Below, one piece after another: positions 6,766 through 14,740 of a stretch of 17,294 nt of DNA. A program made the translations under genes and the position numbers. How positions within the stretch are numbered: position 1 is the first letter of the stretch; every line of letters starts with the position of its first letter. The stretch is from Bacteroidales bacterium UBA4243 (GTDB taxonomy: Bacteria; Bacteroidota; Bacteroidia; Bacteroidales; F082): positions 1 through 17,294 of the forward strand of contig DGXB01000071.1 in NCBI GenBank assembly GCA_002396205.1. The letters run 5' to 3'. The notes under the pieces were generated by a model. The model worked only from the letters and a program-made list of their open reading frames with translations. It was not told the origin of the DNA and did not search any database.

Positions 6766-9762
6766 ATGACGATAAAGAGAAGAACGAAAATAGGATTAAT
6801 TCTGATAAGCATAGGGCTGCTGATGGCTCTCATGCTCACCGCTTTCATTCTATTTTCAAAAACCGAAAATTCCATATATCGTCAGATGCAACGTGAAGTG
6901 ACAAGGATGGACAGCGAAATGCAACATCTCATCACATCGGGACTGAACCATGAAGAACTGGCCAAAACAAACACCGGCTTGACCATCTTTATGAGCGACA
7001 CTCTAGTATTCTGGAACCAGAACGAAGTGAATCCAAAGTTGCTCAAACGACGCATCGCCATAGGGCATGACACCATCTGTTCGCTACTATCGGGCAATTA
7101 TTTTGTAAAGTCATACCAAAGCGGACAGATGACTTATTACATATTCAAGCGTTTTTCAACCACTTACCAAATTGAGAACCAATATTTTGAAAACCATATT
7201 TCCGGCCTTTCGCCAATCATAGAAGCCGACATCGACTTTCAGGCCCAAAATGGATTTGAGCTGAAAAACACACAAGGCAAAAGTTTGAGCGTGTGTCATA
7301 TCATCGGCAACCCGAGACTAAGAGAAACGCTTGTCCAACTTTGTTATATTCCACCCATCTTATTAATAATCATCGGTGTTCTATTCACTCTTAGAATCCA
7401 GTCAAGAACATCGAAAAAGGCAAGCGGAAAGACTTCACACCCGATAGAAATCGGCATATCGCTTATCATATTAATTGCCATTGCCGCCACTTTCCTATAT
7501 TATGAATTGGAAAATAAGCGGGAGAACGAACGGATGGAGAAACAAGCGCAAAAGCTTATAGAGAAACGCGACCGCGCGTTTGAAAGCAGCTACGCCAAAT
7601 TCCAAGCCCAAATCAAGGCCGACACAACCATTAGGGAAATGCTGTTTGCCGAAAGCAACGTGCTCGCCGATGTCATCTTGGGCTACTCCAAGGAACTGCT
7701 TTTCGACGAGACCATGCAGCAATACACCGCCACGCTCACCCTATGCAAACCCGAAGAAGAAATCGCCATACAACCCGAGGGCTACGTCACGGAATGCGAC
7801 ACCTTCTTTAACAACAAACTGACTGAGAACAAACACGATAGAGTAGGGGAAGACCTATATTTCATGGATTATTACACGCTCGACCCCAACTACTTGGGCA
7901 TCGTCAGGATAGCGTCAAAAGACACATTGCAGCAAAAAACGCTTTATTACGAGTTTTATCGTCCGATTGCTCCAGAGGGGTTTGGATTCCCACAGCTCTT
8001 GCAGGAAAACAACAGTGCAAAGCCCTATGAATATTCAGTGGCCAACTATCGCGATAACCAATTGGTGTACAAATACGGGCGTTATGTCTACCCCAACTTC
8101 CTCAACAACATGAAAACCAAAGACCAGGAATTTTCATACGGCCGTCAATACAAACATTACGCCATCAAACACGGCGAAAACAATGCCTTGGTCATCAGCA
8201 CGCCAAAAAAGAGCTGGTCGGAAATAACCGCGCCATTTGCCATCTTTTTCCTGGGTCTCTTACTTCCTTTCCTGCTCATCGTTTGGATAATAAGGCCAAA
8301 ATACAGCCACAAAATGCGCGACCGCAGCTTCCGGCAAAGAATGCAAAACGTGGTGCTTTTCACCTTGTTCATTTCGTTCGTCGCAGTGGCACCCATATCG
8401 GTGCTCTACATGCGCAGCCTCTACAACCAGAAAACCATGGCAACACAATTCGAGACCACCAGAACGCTATCCATCGAGATGCGCAACGACCTCGACTTCG
8501 CAACGCTGATGAGAACCGCCTCGCGCGACACTTGGAACGACATCTTGCAACAATACGCCACCACTTTCTTCACCGACCTCAACCTATACCAGTTGAACGG
8601 ACAACTTTTGGCGACCACACGCCCAGAGCTGGCCGAATTGAACCTGCAAGCACCCTTGATGAATGCCGACGCTTACCAAAACATACACCGCAACAAGGCG
8701 CTGTTCTATACCCACCAAGAGAAGTTAGGCAATGGCGTGTATGAATCCTCATATATCCCACTGACCGACAACAGCGGCAACACCTTGGCCTATCTGAACA
8801 CGCCCTATTTCTCAAGCACAACAGAGCTGCACAGCGAAATCAAGAATTTTGTGCTCACCTACATCAACATCATGTTGGTCATCCTTGGTATCGCATTGGT
8901 GTTTATCCTAAGTCTAACCAAACGCCTGACCCAACCTTTGGCATTGATACAGAATAAGTTAGGCGACATCAAAATCGACCAAAAGAATGAACCCATCGAA
9001 TGGGAAGGAAACGACGAAATAGGGGCTTTGGTGAAACAATACAACCAACTCATCGCAGAACTGGAAAAGAGCGCCGCCGAACTGAAACGAACCACGGCTG
9101 AATCGGCTTGGCGCGGAGTGGCACGGCAGGTGGCTCACGAAATCAAGAACTCACTCACCCCGATGCGACTCAGTGTGCAGCTATTACAACGCAACATGGA
9201 GCAAGGGAAGGCTACGCCAGAGCAAATACAACGCACAACAAACACCTTAATCGAGCAAATCGACGCACTTTCCGACATCGCCTCGTCGTTCTCGCGCTAT
9301 GCAAAACTCCCCGAAAACCATCCTGCGCCTTTGGATTTGGCGGAATTGGTCGGCAATGTGGTGAATCTTTATGACAATGTGGAAAACATCACTTTCAACT
9401 ATGATTATGACGCATCGGCAGTCCATACCTACAACGGCGACAAGACCAACCTCAACAGTGCCGTCGGCAACTTGGTGAAAAACGCCGTGCAAGCCATCGG
9501 CACGAAACCAGATGGCAAGATAGAAGTGAGGTTGAAATCCACAGAAACTGCTTTTGTCATCAGCGTGAAGGACAACGGAAAAGGCATCAAGGAAGAGGAC
9601 AAGAGCCAAATTTTCCTGCCCAACTTCACCACCAAGACAGGCGGCTCGGGCGTGGGCCTCTCGCTCACCTACAACATCGTACAGGCCGCAGGAGGCACCA
9701 TTTCCTTCGAAAGCCAAGAAGGGGAGGGGGCGGAGTTTATTATCGAGCTTCCGAAAAATTGA
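6766..9762 (+). CDS. NtrY-like transmembrane sensor histidine kinase, six membrane helices
   Basis: This 998-residue membrane histidine kinase would autophosphorylate on H791 and pass the phosphate to a response regulator that is not in this window. Predicted helices lie near residues 9-30, 192-212, 227-247, 488-510, 528-550 and 694-717. That gives three extracytoplasmic loops of about 160, 240 and 140 residues, with both ends inside the cell. A HAMP linker follows (about 721-775). The H-box RQVAHEIKNSLTPMRLSVQL resembles NtrY kinases. The ATPase domain shows the N-box NLVKNAV (about 902), G1 DNGKG (936-940), an F-box FLPNFTTK and G2 GSGVGL (960-965), so it looks catalytically intact. ATG 6766 is preferred to the TTG two codons upstream because it begins a normal Lys/Arg-rich signal anchor. 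What it senses is unknown; the envelope is likely. Confidence 0.9.
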   Translation: MTIKRRTKIGLILISIGLLMALMLTAFILFSKTENSIYRQMQREVTRMDSEMQHLITSGLNHEELAKTNTGLTIFMSDTLVFWNQNEVNPKLLKRRIAIGHDTICSLLSGNYFVKSYQSGQMTYYIFKRFSTTYQIENQYFENHISGLSPIIEADIDFQAQNGFELKNTQGKSLSVCHIIGNPRLRETLVQLCYIPPILLIIIGVLFTLRIQSRTSKKASGKTSHPIEIGISLIILIAIAATFLYYELENKRENERMEKQAQKLIEKRDRAFESSYAKFQAQIKADTTIREMLFAESNVLADVILGYSKELLFDETMQQYTATLTLCKPEEEIAIQPEGYVTECDTFFNNKLTENKHDRVGEDLYFMDYYTLDPNYLGIVRIASKDTLQQKTLYYEFYRPIAPEGFGFPQLLQENNSAKPYEYSVANYRDNQLVYKYGRYVYPNFLNNMKTKDQEFSYGRQYKHYAIKHGENNALVISTPKKSWSEITAPFAIFFLGLLLPFLLIVWIIRPKYSHKMRDRSFRQRMQNVVLFTLFISFVAVAPISVLYMRSLYNQKTMATQFETTRTLSIEMRNDLDFATLMRTASRDTWNDILQQYATTFFTDLNLYQLNGQLLATTRPELAELNLQAPLMNADAYQNIHRNKALFYTHQEKLGNGVYESSYIPLTDNSGNTLAYLNTPYFSSTTELHSEIKNFVLTYINIMLVILGIALVFILSLTKRLTQPLALIQNKLGDIKIDQKNEPIEWEGNDEIGALVKQYNQLIAELEKSAAELKRTTAESAWRGVARQVAHEIKNSLTPMRLSVQLLQRNMEQGKATPEQIQRTTNTLIEQIDALSDIASSFSRYAKLPENHPAPLDLAELVGNVVNLYDNVENITFNYDYDASAVHTYNGDKTNLNSAVGNLVKNAVQAIGTKPDGKIEVRLKSTETAFVISVKDNGKGIKEEDKSQIFLPNFTTKTGGSGVGLSLTYNIVQAAGGTISFESQEGEGAEFIIELPKN

Positions 9763-9790
9763 ATACGAACCAATATATAAGAGATTTTTG
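9758..9790 (+). promoter_or_regulatory. Possible promoter for the flippase gene (ATTG-21-GATTTTTG)
   Basis: GATTTTTG at 9783-9790 differs from TAnnTTTG only at its first base. ATTG at 9758-9761 is one base from the -33 TTTG and lies 21 bases upstream, within the usual Bacteroidota spacing. Transcription would start near 9797, about 20 bases before the ATG. Both elements are imperfect, so this is a weak call. Confidence 0.3.
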
Positions 9791-9817
9791 CGTTTGAAAT
9801 AACAGGAAAAAATTGAT

Positions 9818-11311
9818 ATGTCAGAAAACAGATTAGGATCTTTGGCTAAACAAACCGCCATCTATGGCCTAAGCAGCATCATCGGCAGGTTCTTGAACTA
9901 CCTGCTCGTGCCCATCCACACCCATAGGATGGCTGCCGAGTCGGGTGGATACGGCATCGTGACCAACCTGTATGCCTATACGGCCCTGCTTCTTGTCATC
10001 CTGACTTTCGGGATGGAAACCACCTTCTTCCGTTTCTCCAACAAGGAAGGCGTCAATCCCAACAAGGCTTTCTCCACGGCTGGTCTCTCCGTGGGCTTTG
10101 TCTCTTTGGTGTTCCTCCTATTGGTGTCCGTTTTCCTGCAACCTATCGCCTCGGCCTTGGATTATGCCACGCACCCCGAGTTCGTGGAAATCATGGCCAT
10201 CATCGTGGCATTCGACGCGTTCCAGTCCATTCTGTTCGCAAGATTGCGTTATGAAAACCGTCCCCTCAAATTCATGGCGCTGAAACTTTCCTTCATCATC
10301 ATGAGTTTGATGCTCAACCTGTTCATCTTCTATTTAGCCCCCTACTTGAAACAGCATTATCCCACCATGATGGAATGGTACCAAGCCAGCTATCAGGTGG
10401 GCTATATCTTCATCGCCAACCTGATTTGCACCGTGCTGGTCACCTTCGGGTTCATCCCTGAAATCAAGAAGCTGAAATCCGGAATCGACTTTCCGCTGCT
10501 GAAGCAAATGCTGAACTACACCTGGCCCATCCTACTTTTGGGCTTGGCGGGCATCCTCAACCAAGTGGCCGACAAGATCGTGTTCAAGAAAATCGTTCCC
10601 GGACTTGAGGGTGAGGAACAGCTTGGCATTTATGGCGCCTGCGTCAAGATAGCGATGATTATGGCGATGATCACACAAGCCTTCCGCTATGCCTACGAGC
10701 CTTTCGTCTTTGGCGGCAAGAGCGACAAAAACGACAAGTTGCTGCAAGCCAAGGTGATGAACTATTTCATCATCTTCACTTTACTGGCTTTCCTCGCCGT
10801 GGTGATGTATATGCCCATATTGAAATACCTTGTTGGAGAAGACTACCATGCCGGCCTGCGGGTGGTGCCCATCGTGATGATGGCCGAAATCTTCATGGGC
10901 ATCTATTTCAACCTCTCGTTTTGGTACAAGCTCACCGACAAGACGTGGTGGGGCGCCGTTTTCAGCGGCATCGGCTGCGCGGTGCTATTGGCCATCAACT
11001 TCATTTTCGTGCCCAAATATGGCTATATGGCCTGTGCTTGGGGCGGTTTTGCGGGTTATGCGACGTGCATGGTTTTGTCCTACCTCGTCGGGCAAAAGAA
11101 AGCCCCGATTCCGTATGATTTGAAGTCGGCGTTCATGTATTTCGCCTTGGCCATCGCACTGTTTTTCGTGCAAAAGAGCATTCATATCGAGAACACCGTC
11201 TTGACCTTGGTCGTCAACACGGCCTTGTTGCTGGTCTTCTTCGCTTTCATTTGTTGGAAGGAACGGGACTTGGTGAAGGGCGTTTTGGGATGGATTAGGA
11301 AAAGTAGATAA
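9818..11311 (+). CDS. Oligosaccharide flippase of the MOP/MATE superfamily (Wzx-like)
   Basis: This 497-residue protein is almost entirely hydrophobic helices and fits the 12-14-helix polysaccharide transporters that move lipid-linked oligosaccharides across the inner membrane for O-antigen, capsule or exopolysaccharide assembly. The start GSLAKQTAIYGLSSIIGRFLNYLLVPI is typical of the Bacteroidota polysaccharide biosynthesis protein group, with the conserved Arg-Phe-Leu-Asn and Pro in helix 1. A segment near residue 240, KIVFKKIVPG after GLAGILNQVAD, matches the family's second-half repeat. No glycosyltransferases are nearby, so this is a stand-alone flippase and its glycan cannot be named. 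The order flippase-dut-TPR is common in Bacteroidales as I recall; here an extra gene lies between flippase and dut. ATG 9818 follows an A-rich leader. Confidence 0.88.
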   Translation: MSENRLGSLAKQTAIYGLSSIIGRFLNYLLVPIHTHRMAAESGGYGIVTNLYAYTALLLVILTFGMETTFFRFSNKEGVNPNKAFSTAGLSVGFVSLVFLLLVSVFLQPIASALDYATHPEFVEIMAIIVAFDAFQSILFARLRYENRPLKFMALKLSFIIMSLMLNLFIFYLAPYLKQHYPTMMEWYQASYQVGYIFIANLICTVLVTFGFIPEIKKLKSGIDFPLLKQMLNYTWPILLLGLAGILNQVADKIVFKKIVPGLEGEEQLGIYGACVKIAMIMAMITQAFRYAYEPFVFGGKSDKNDKLLQAKVMNYFIIFTLLAFLAVVMYMPILKYLVGEDYHAGLRVVPIVMMAEIFMGIYFNLSFWYKLTDKTWWGAVFSGIGCAVLLAINFIFVPKYGYMACAWGGFAGYATCMVLSYLVGQKKAPIPYDLKSAFMYFALAIALFFVQKSIHIENTVLTLVVNTALLLVFFAFICWKERDLVKGVLGWIRKSR

Positions 11312-11329
11312 AATGATTTGGAAAAAATG

Positions 11330-11337
11330 TATTTTTG
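11330..11337 (+). promoter_or_regulatory. Promoter -7 element (TATTTTTG) for the AlbA_2 gene
   Basis: TATTTTTG matches TAnnTTTG exactly. The nearest TTTG (11317-11320) is only 9 bases upstream, too close for a normal -33 element, so the -33 half is missing or degenerate. The element lies 6 bases before ATG 11344, so the transcript would be leaderless or nearly so. The in-frame TTG at 11335 is inside the element and is rejected as a start. Confidence 0.45.
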
Positions 11338-11343
11338 CATCCC

Positions 11344-12330
11344 ATGAACAAGGAAGAATTATTCGAAATCATATCTTGCGGAGAAACCAGCACCGTACAA
11401 TTCAAGCAGCAGATGACCACTTCCAAGCAAATCGCCGAGGAAATGGTCGCTTTTGCCAACTGCAAGGGCGGTATTATCTTGTTCGGCATCGAGGACAAGA
11501 CTGGGCAAGTCATAGGACTTTCCTATCCCGAAATACAACAGATTTCGCATGAGATTTCCACCGCAGCCAATGACCAAATCCGGCCATCCATCTATTTGGA
11601 AACCGAAGTAGTTGTAGCCGAAGGCAAGCGCGTTTTGGTGGCACATGTGATGGAAGGCAATCTTCTGACGCAATACACAGCAGCCATGAATTTTATCAGC
11701 CGCAATCTGATGACCGAACAAACGGATGATAACTTCAATAGCAACGGACAATTGGAGGTTCCTTTATCAGTGTTCGTCGAGTTGATAGTCAATGCTTTGA
11801 TTCATCGCGATTATTACCAATCTTCCGCCATTCGTTTGTTTGTATTCGACGACCGTATTGAATTGCATAGCCCAGGCACTTTGCCGTCAGATTTGACTGT
11901 GGAGGACATCAAGAAGGGAATTTCAAAACCGAGAAACCAATTGCTTTTTGAGTTTGCTCGCTATTTCCTGCCCTATACTGGCGTAGGAAGCGGGATACTT
12001 CGCGTTGCGCAAACCTTTGATAATGTGGACTATTACAACGATTTGGACTTGGATGAATTCAGAATCACCATTCCAAGAAAGAAGAAGTTAATCCAAACCA
12101 CAAATGTCCCTCACGATGTCCCTCACGATGTCCCTCACGAAAAAGATGGGAAATCAAGACAAGAACGAATTATGGACTTAGTACGAATGAATCCAGGCAT
12201 TACAAGAGAATTGATGGCAAAATTGTTGGGAGTGAACGCCAAAACCATAGGGCGCGAATTAGCGAAAATGAAGGACAAGATCACCTATCGTGGCTCGGGT
12301 AATCATGGTCATTGGGAAATAATAGAATAA
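11344..12330 (+). CDS. AlbA_2 (Schlafen-type) ATP-binding transcriptional regulator, apparently internally shortened
   Basis: This 328-residue protein combines an N-terminal AlbA_2 DNA-binding domain (GETSTVQFK near residue 13, FANCKGGIILFGIED at 37-51) with a RecG-C-like GHKL ATPase domain (ELIVNALIHRDYY at 146-158, DDRIELHSPGTLP at 169-181, GVGSGI at 213-218) and a C-terminal winged helix (about 273-325). Family members I know are about 450-500 residues. Here AlbA_2 breaks off at VMEGN (residue 106) and jumps straight to the LLTQYTAAMNFISRNL helix, skipping the usual end of AlbA_2 and a linker domain of roughly 140 residues. The frame stays open, so this looks like an in-frame deletion; function is uncertain. 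Such regulators are often accessory or defence-associated. It has its own promoter-like element and separates the flippase from dut, suggesting acquisition. Confidence 0.8.
   Translation: MNKEELFEIISCGETSTVQFKQQMTTSKQIAEEMVAFANCKGGIILFGIEDKTGQVIGLSYPEIQQISHEISTAANDQIRPSIYLETEVVVAEGKRVLVAHVMEGNLLTQYTAAMNFISRNLMTEQTDDNFNSNGQLEVPLSVFVELIVNALIHRDYYQSSAIRLFVFDDRIELHSPGTLPSDLTVEDIKKGISKPRNQLLFEFARYFLPYTGVGSGILRVAQTFDNVDYYNDLDLDEFRITIPRKKKLIQTTNVPHDVPHDVPHEKDGKSRQERIMDLVRMNPGITRELMAKLLGVNAKTIGRELAKMKDKITYRGSGNHGHWEIIE
12106..12140 (+). repeat. 12-bp tandem repeat in the AlbA_2 gene (VPHD repeats)
   Basis: GTCCCTCACGAT occurs twice in full (12106-12117, 12118-12129) and an 11-base third copy follows (12130-12140). 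It encodes VPHD-VPHD-VPHE in the linker between the ATPase domain and the winged helix. The copies match at every base, so recent slippage is likely; changes in copy number would stay in frame. Similar V-P-x repeats occur in this linker in related proteins, from memory. Confidence 0.9.
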
Positions 12331-12335
12331 ACACA

Positions 12336-12380
12336 AAATCTACAAATCCTAAATCTTTGAATTTTAAATCCTTAAATATG
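12336..12380 (+). repeat. Degenerate 15-bp tandem repeat ending at the dut start codon
   Basis: Three consecutive 15-base units, AAATCTACAAATCCT, AAATCTTTGAATTTT and AAATCCTTAAATATG, run up to and include the dut ATG. Each is made of two AAATC-like halves spaced 7-8 bases apart. A 14-base stretch (AATCCTAAATCTTT, 12345-12358) recurs exactly on the other strand at the rhaB start (16191-16204). Role unknown; the A/T-rich units may help ribosome loading, and AATCTTTG resembles a -7 promoter element. Confidence 0.7.
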
Positions 12381-12815
12381 AAATTACAAATCGTCAACCA
12401 GTCGAATAACCCCTTGCCCGCCTACGAGACCGTGAACTCCGCCGGCATGGACTTGCGTGCCTACCTGCCCGATGGACCCATCACGCTCCAACCCATGCAG
12501 CGCGGCCTCGTGCCGACGGGCCTCTACATGGAGATCCCCGAAGGCTACGAAGGTCAGGTGCGCCCCCGCAGCGGCCTCGCCCTCAAAAGCGGCATCACCG
12601 TGCTCAACTCGCCTGGCACCATCGACGCCGACTATCGCGGCCAGATTTGCGCCATTTTGATTAATTTGTCCGACAAGCCTTTCGTCGTCAACAGCGGCGA
12701 CCGCATCGCGCAGATGGTCTTCGCCCGATGCGAGCAAGCCGAAGTCGTGCAAGTTGAAACCCTGAGCGAAACCGAACGCGGCGCGGGAGGATTCGGACAC
12801 ACGGGAAAGAGTTAG
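12378..12815 (+). CDS. dut: Deoxyuridine 5'-triphosphate nucleotidohydrolase (dUTPase)
   Basis: Dut hydrolyses dUTP to dUMP and pyrophosphate, keeping uracil out of DNA and supplying dUMP for thymidylate synthesis; the family is a cytosolic homotrimer. The 145-residue product has all five motifs: AGMDLRA (22-28), PRSGLA (63-68), GTIDADYRGQI (80-90, with catalytic Asp83), GDRIAQMVF (107-115) and the C-terminal RGAGGFGHTG loop (134-143) that closes over the substrate. The frame stays open upstream through the 15-bp repeats, but ATG 12378 gives the normal family N-terminus (MKLQIVNQSNNPLPAYET). It lies 47 bases after the AlbA_2 stop, with a hairpin starting 6 bases after its own stop. Confidence 0.97.
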   Translation: MKLQIVNQSNNPLPAYETVNSAGMDLRAYLPDGPITLQPMQRGLVPTGLYMEIPEGYEGQVRPRSGLALKSGITVLNSPGTIDADYRGQICAILINLSDKPFVVNSGDRIAQMVFARCEQAEVVQVETLSETERGAGGFGHTGKS

Positions 12816-12821
12816 GAGTAG

Positions 12822-12842
12822 GGCTGTCACATTGTGGCAGCC
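12822..12842 (+). other. Strong hairpin just after dut
   Basis: GGCTGTCAC and GTGGCAGCC pair over 9 positions (one G-U wobble) around an ATT loop, starting 6 bases after the dut stop. No T-tract follows, so it is not a standard intrinsic terminator. It may protect the dut mRNA 3' end or cause pausing, or be part of the adjoining repeat-rich element. Confidence 0.6.
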
Positions 12843-12846
12843 GTAC

Positions 12847-12935
12847 AGTTTGGAGTTTGGAGTTATCAGTTGTTCAGTTAGTCCCAGAGGGACGACGGAT
12901 AGTAGGCAGGCGATGAAGCAAAGCGAAATCCCTGC
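12847..12935. repeat. Repeat- and hairpin-rich intergenic block between dut and the TPR gene (REP-like)
   Basis: Three items follow one another here. AGTTTGG is tandemly repeated at 12847-12860 with a partial third copy. GTCCC-AGA-GGGAC forms a perfect 5-bp hairpin at 12881-12893. GCAGG(C)GAT at 12906-12914 pairs with ATCCCTGC at 12928-12935, an 8-bp stem with one bulge and a 13-base loop. Several palindromes packed into a gap between unrelated genes resemble dispersed REP-like elements. Whether copies occur elsewhere in the genome cannot be told from this window. Confidence 0.5.
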
Positions 12936-12960
12936 AAAAAATAAATAATGAAATGAATAG

Positions 12961-14580
12961 ATGAATATGAAAATAAAGGCATTAATATTGTTTTTAATGT
13001 TGGGCGGCACAATGTGCGGTATTGCCCAAACCATGGAATCGGAATTCGCAGGCAGGCCCGACAAGAAAAAGAACGCCACCTATTTCTCGAACGGATTGCA
13101 AAGCAAGTACCGCGACGACACCGAAGGCACCATCCGCAACTTCGAGCAAGCCTTGCGCTACATGCCCGACGATGCTGCCTCGATGTTCGAGCTGAGCGAA
13201 CAATACGTCAACGCGGGACGCACGGAGGAAGCCTTCAAGATGATCCAAAAAGCCGCCCAACTCGACCCCGAGAACAAATGGTACCAGATGCGCCTCGGAC
13301 GGTTCTACCGCAACTTAGAGCAATACGACGACTTCACCAAATTATATGAAGGCCTGACCGCCAAATATCCCGACGACATCGACATGCTCAGCGACTTGAT
13401 TGATGCCTACCTCATCACCGAGAAATACGACAAAGCCTTGGAAAAAATGGATGTGTTGGAGAAGCAAATAGGTCGGAATGAGTTGATTACGGAACAAAAG
13501 CTGAACATCTACAAACGTCAGGGCAACACCAAGAAACTATTGGCCGAATTGGAACAACTCACCAAAGAGAACCCCGACAATCCCCGCTATTACTCCATGC
13601 TCGCCAAGGAATATTCCGACAACGGAAAGGACAAGGAAGCCTTAAAGACCTTCGAGAAGGTGAAGGAACTCAGCCCCAACGATCCTTACATTAATATCTC
13701 GCTTTTGGAATATTACGAGAAAAACGGCGACAACGAAAAGGCCTTCAACGAACTGCTTGCCGCCATCCGCAACAAAAACCTCGACTTGGCCACCAAGACC
13801 AACATCTACGACTATTGGATGCAGAAAAACGAAGGCTCAAAGCAAGTGAACGAACAGGCGCGGCAATGTGGCGAAGCCTTCATCGAAGCTCATCCCGACA
13901 GCAAGTTGGGCCACCTCATTTTAGGCTCGTATTACCTCGTCAAAGAGGACGCTCCCAAATCGAAGGAACAATACCAAAAAGCCTTGGCCATCGACAGCAC
14001 CGACTTTTACGGCTGGCAAAACCTCATCATCAGCGAGAGCCGTCTCAACGAGAACGAGAACGTCCGCGACCATGCCATAGCCGCCTTGAAATACTACCCG
14101 ATGCAGCCCGTCTTTTATTGGTACGCAGGCGTGGCCAACGCCGTCTTGAAAAACAACGACGACGCCATCACCTACTTGGAAAAGGGGAGGAGATACACCT
14201 CCGACAAACTGCAAATGGCCAACTTCGACGCTTTCCTTGGCGACCTCTATCACGAGCAAGGCGACGAGGAGAAAGCCTTCGATGCCTACGAGCGCACCCT
14301 GCGCAACGACCCCAACAACGTGCTGGTGCTGAACAACTACGCCTACTATCTCGCCCTGAAAAACCAAGACTTGGACAAGGCCTTGGAGATGTCGACAAAA
14401 GCCATTGCCGCCGAACCCGACAACCCGACCTATCTCGACACCCACGCTTGGGTGCTCTACATGAAGGGCGACTACAAGGAAGCCGAAAAACACATGAAAA
14501 AGGCCCTGAAACTGTTGAAGGAACCGGACGAGACTTATACGAAACACTATGAGGCTATCATAAATAAGCTGAAAAATTGA
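12961..14580 (+). CDS. Exported tetratricopeptide-repeat protein
   Basis: This 539-residue protein begins with a signal peptide (MNMKIK, hydrophobic stretch to about residue 20, likely cleavage after GIAQ). Cys19 is preceded by Met, so it does not fit a lipobox and I expect a soluble periplasmic product. The rest is a chain of about 12-14 TPR-like helix pairs; clear units include the region 27-95, NPRYYSMLAKEYSDNGKDKEAL near 195 and NVLVLNNYAYYLALKNQDLDKAL near 450. TPR arrays hold other proteins; the partner is unknown. A TPR gene after dut is a recurrent Bacteroidales arrangement as I recall, often followed by a DUF4292 protein and a murein hydrolase, but here the unit ends with a terminator. 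ATG 12967 (two codons in) is an equally possible start. Confidence 0.85.
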   Translation: MNMKIKALILFLMLGGTMCGIAQTMESEFAGRPDKKKNATYFSNGLQSKYRDDTEGTIRNFEQALRYMPDDAASMFELSEQYVNAGRTEEAFKMIQKAAQLDPENKWYQMRLGRFYRNLEQYDDFTKLYEGLTAKYPDDIDMLSDLIDAYLITEKYDKALEKMDVLEKQIGRNELITEQKLNIYKRQGNTKKLLAELEQLTKENPDNPRYYSMLAKEYSDNGKDKEALKTFEKVKELSPNDPYINISLLEYYEKNGDNEKAFNELLAAIRNKNLDLATKTNIYDYWMQKNEGSKQVNEQARQCGEAFIEAHPDSKLGHLILGSYYLVKEDAPKSKEQYQKALAIDSTDFYGWQNLIISESRLNENENVRDHAIAALKYYPMQPVFYWYAGVANAVLKNNDDAITYLEKGRRYTSDKLQMANFDAFLGDLYHEQGDEEKAFDAYERTLRNDPNNVLVLNNYAYYLALKNQDLDKALEMSTKAIAAEPDNPTYLDTHAWVLYMKGDYKEAEKHMKKALKLLKEPDETYTKHYEAIINKLKN

Positions 14581-14693
14581 TGGTTTGGGGGTCTTTGGAA
14601 ACAAAAATCATAGGGACAAAATCTAAAGTCTGTGTTTTTCAAACATTTGATTTACAATCATATATAATTTTCAAAACCTAAAAAGATATGGAC

Positions 14694-14725
14694 AACCGCC
14701 TTGTCAAGACCCCAAGGCGGTTTTT
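14694..14725 (+). terminator. Rho-independent terminator after the TPR gene
   Basis: AACCGCCTTG (14694-14703) and CAAGGCGGTT (14713-14722) form a perfect 10-bp GC-rich stem around a 9-base loop, and the right arm runs into a TTTTTA tract (14721-14726). It starts about 113 bases after the TPR stop on the same strand. Little else stands out in the 113 bases between them. Confidence 0.88.
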
Positions 14726-14740
14726 ATAGACTTATAGGTC

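Noticed and set aside
9247..9861. Minus-strand 204-codon frame opposite the kinase ATPase domain
   Set aside because: It lies over intact GHKL motifs and shows no recognisable domain.
11335..11343. TTG start for the AlbA_2 protein
   Set aside because: It lies inside the TATTTTTG element; ATG 11344 gives the expected MNKEELFEII start.
12312..12377. N-terminal extension of Dut (22 extra residues)
   Set aside because: It overlaps the AlbA_2 stop, is repeat-derived (KSTNP-KSLNF), and dUTPases begin at the MKLQ-type residue.
12384..13079. Minus-strand 231-codon frame across dut and the TPR start
   Set aside because: It is the complement of conserved dut motifs and unlike any known protein.
13815..14604. 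Overlapping frames on both strands inside the TPR gene
   Set aside because: They are biased Arg-rich or Val/Phe-rich shadows of the TPR codons.
14646..14672. TTTG plus TAATTTTC as a promoter in the TPR-rhaB gap
   Set aside because: Spacing is 15 bases, the -7 lacks its final G, and no gene lies downstream on that strand.
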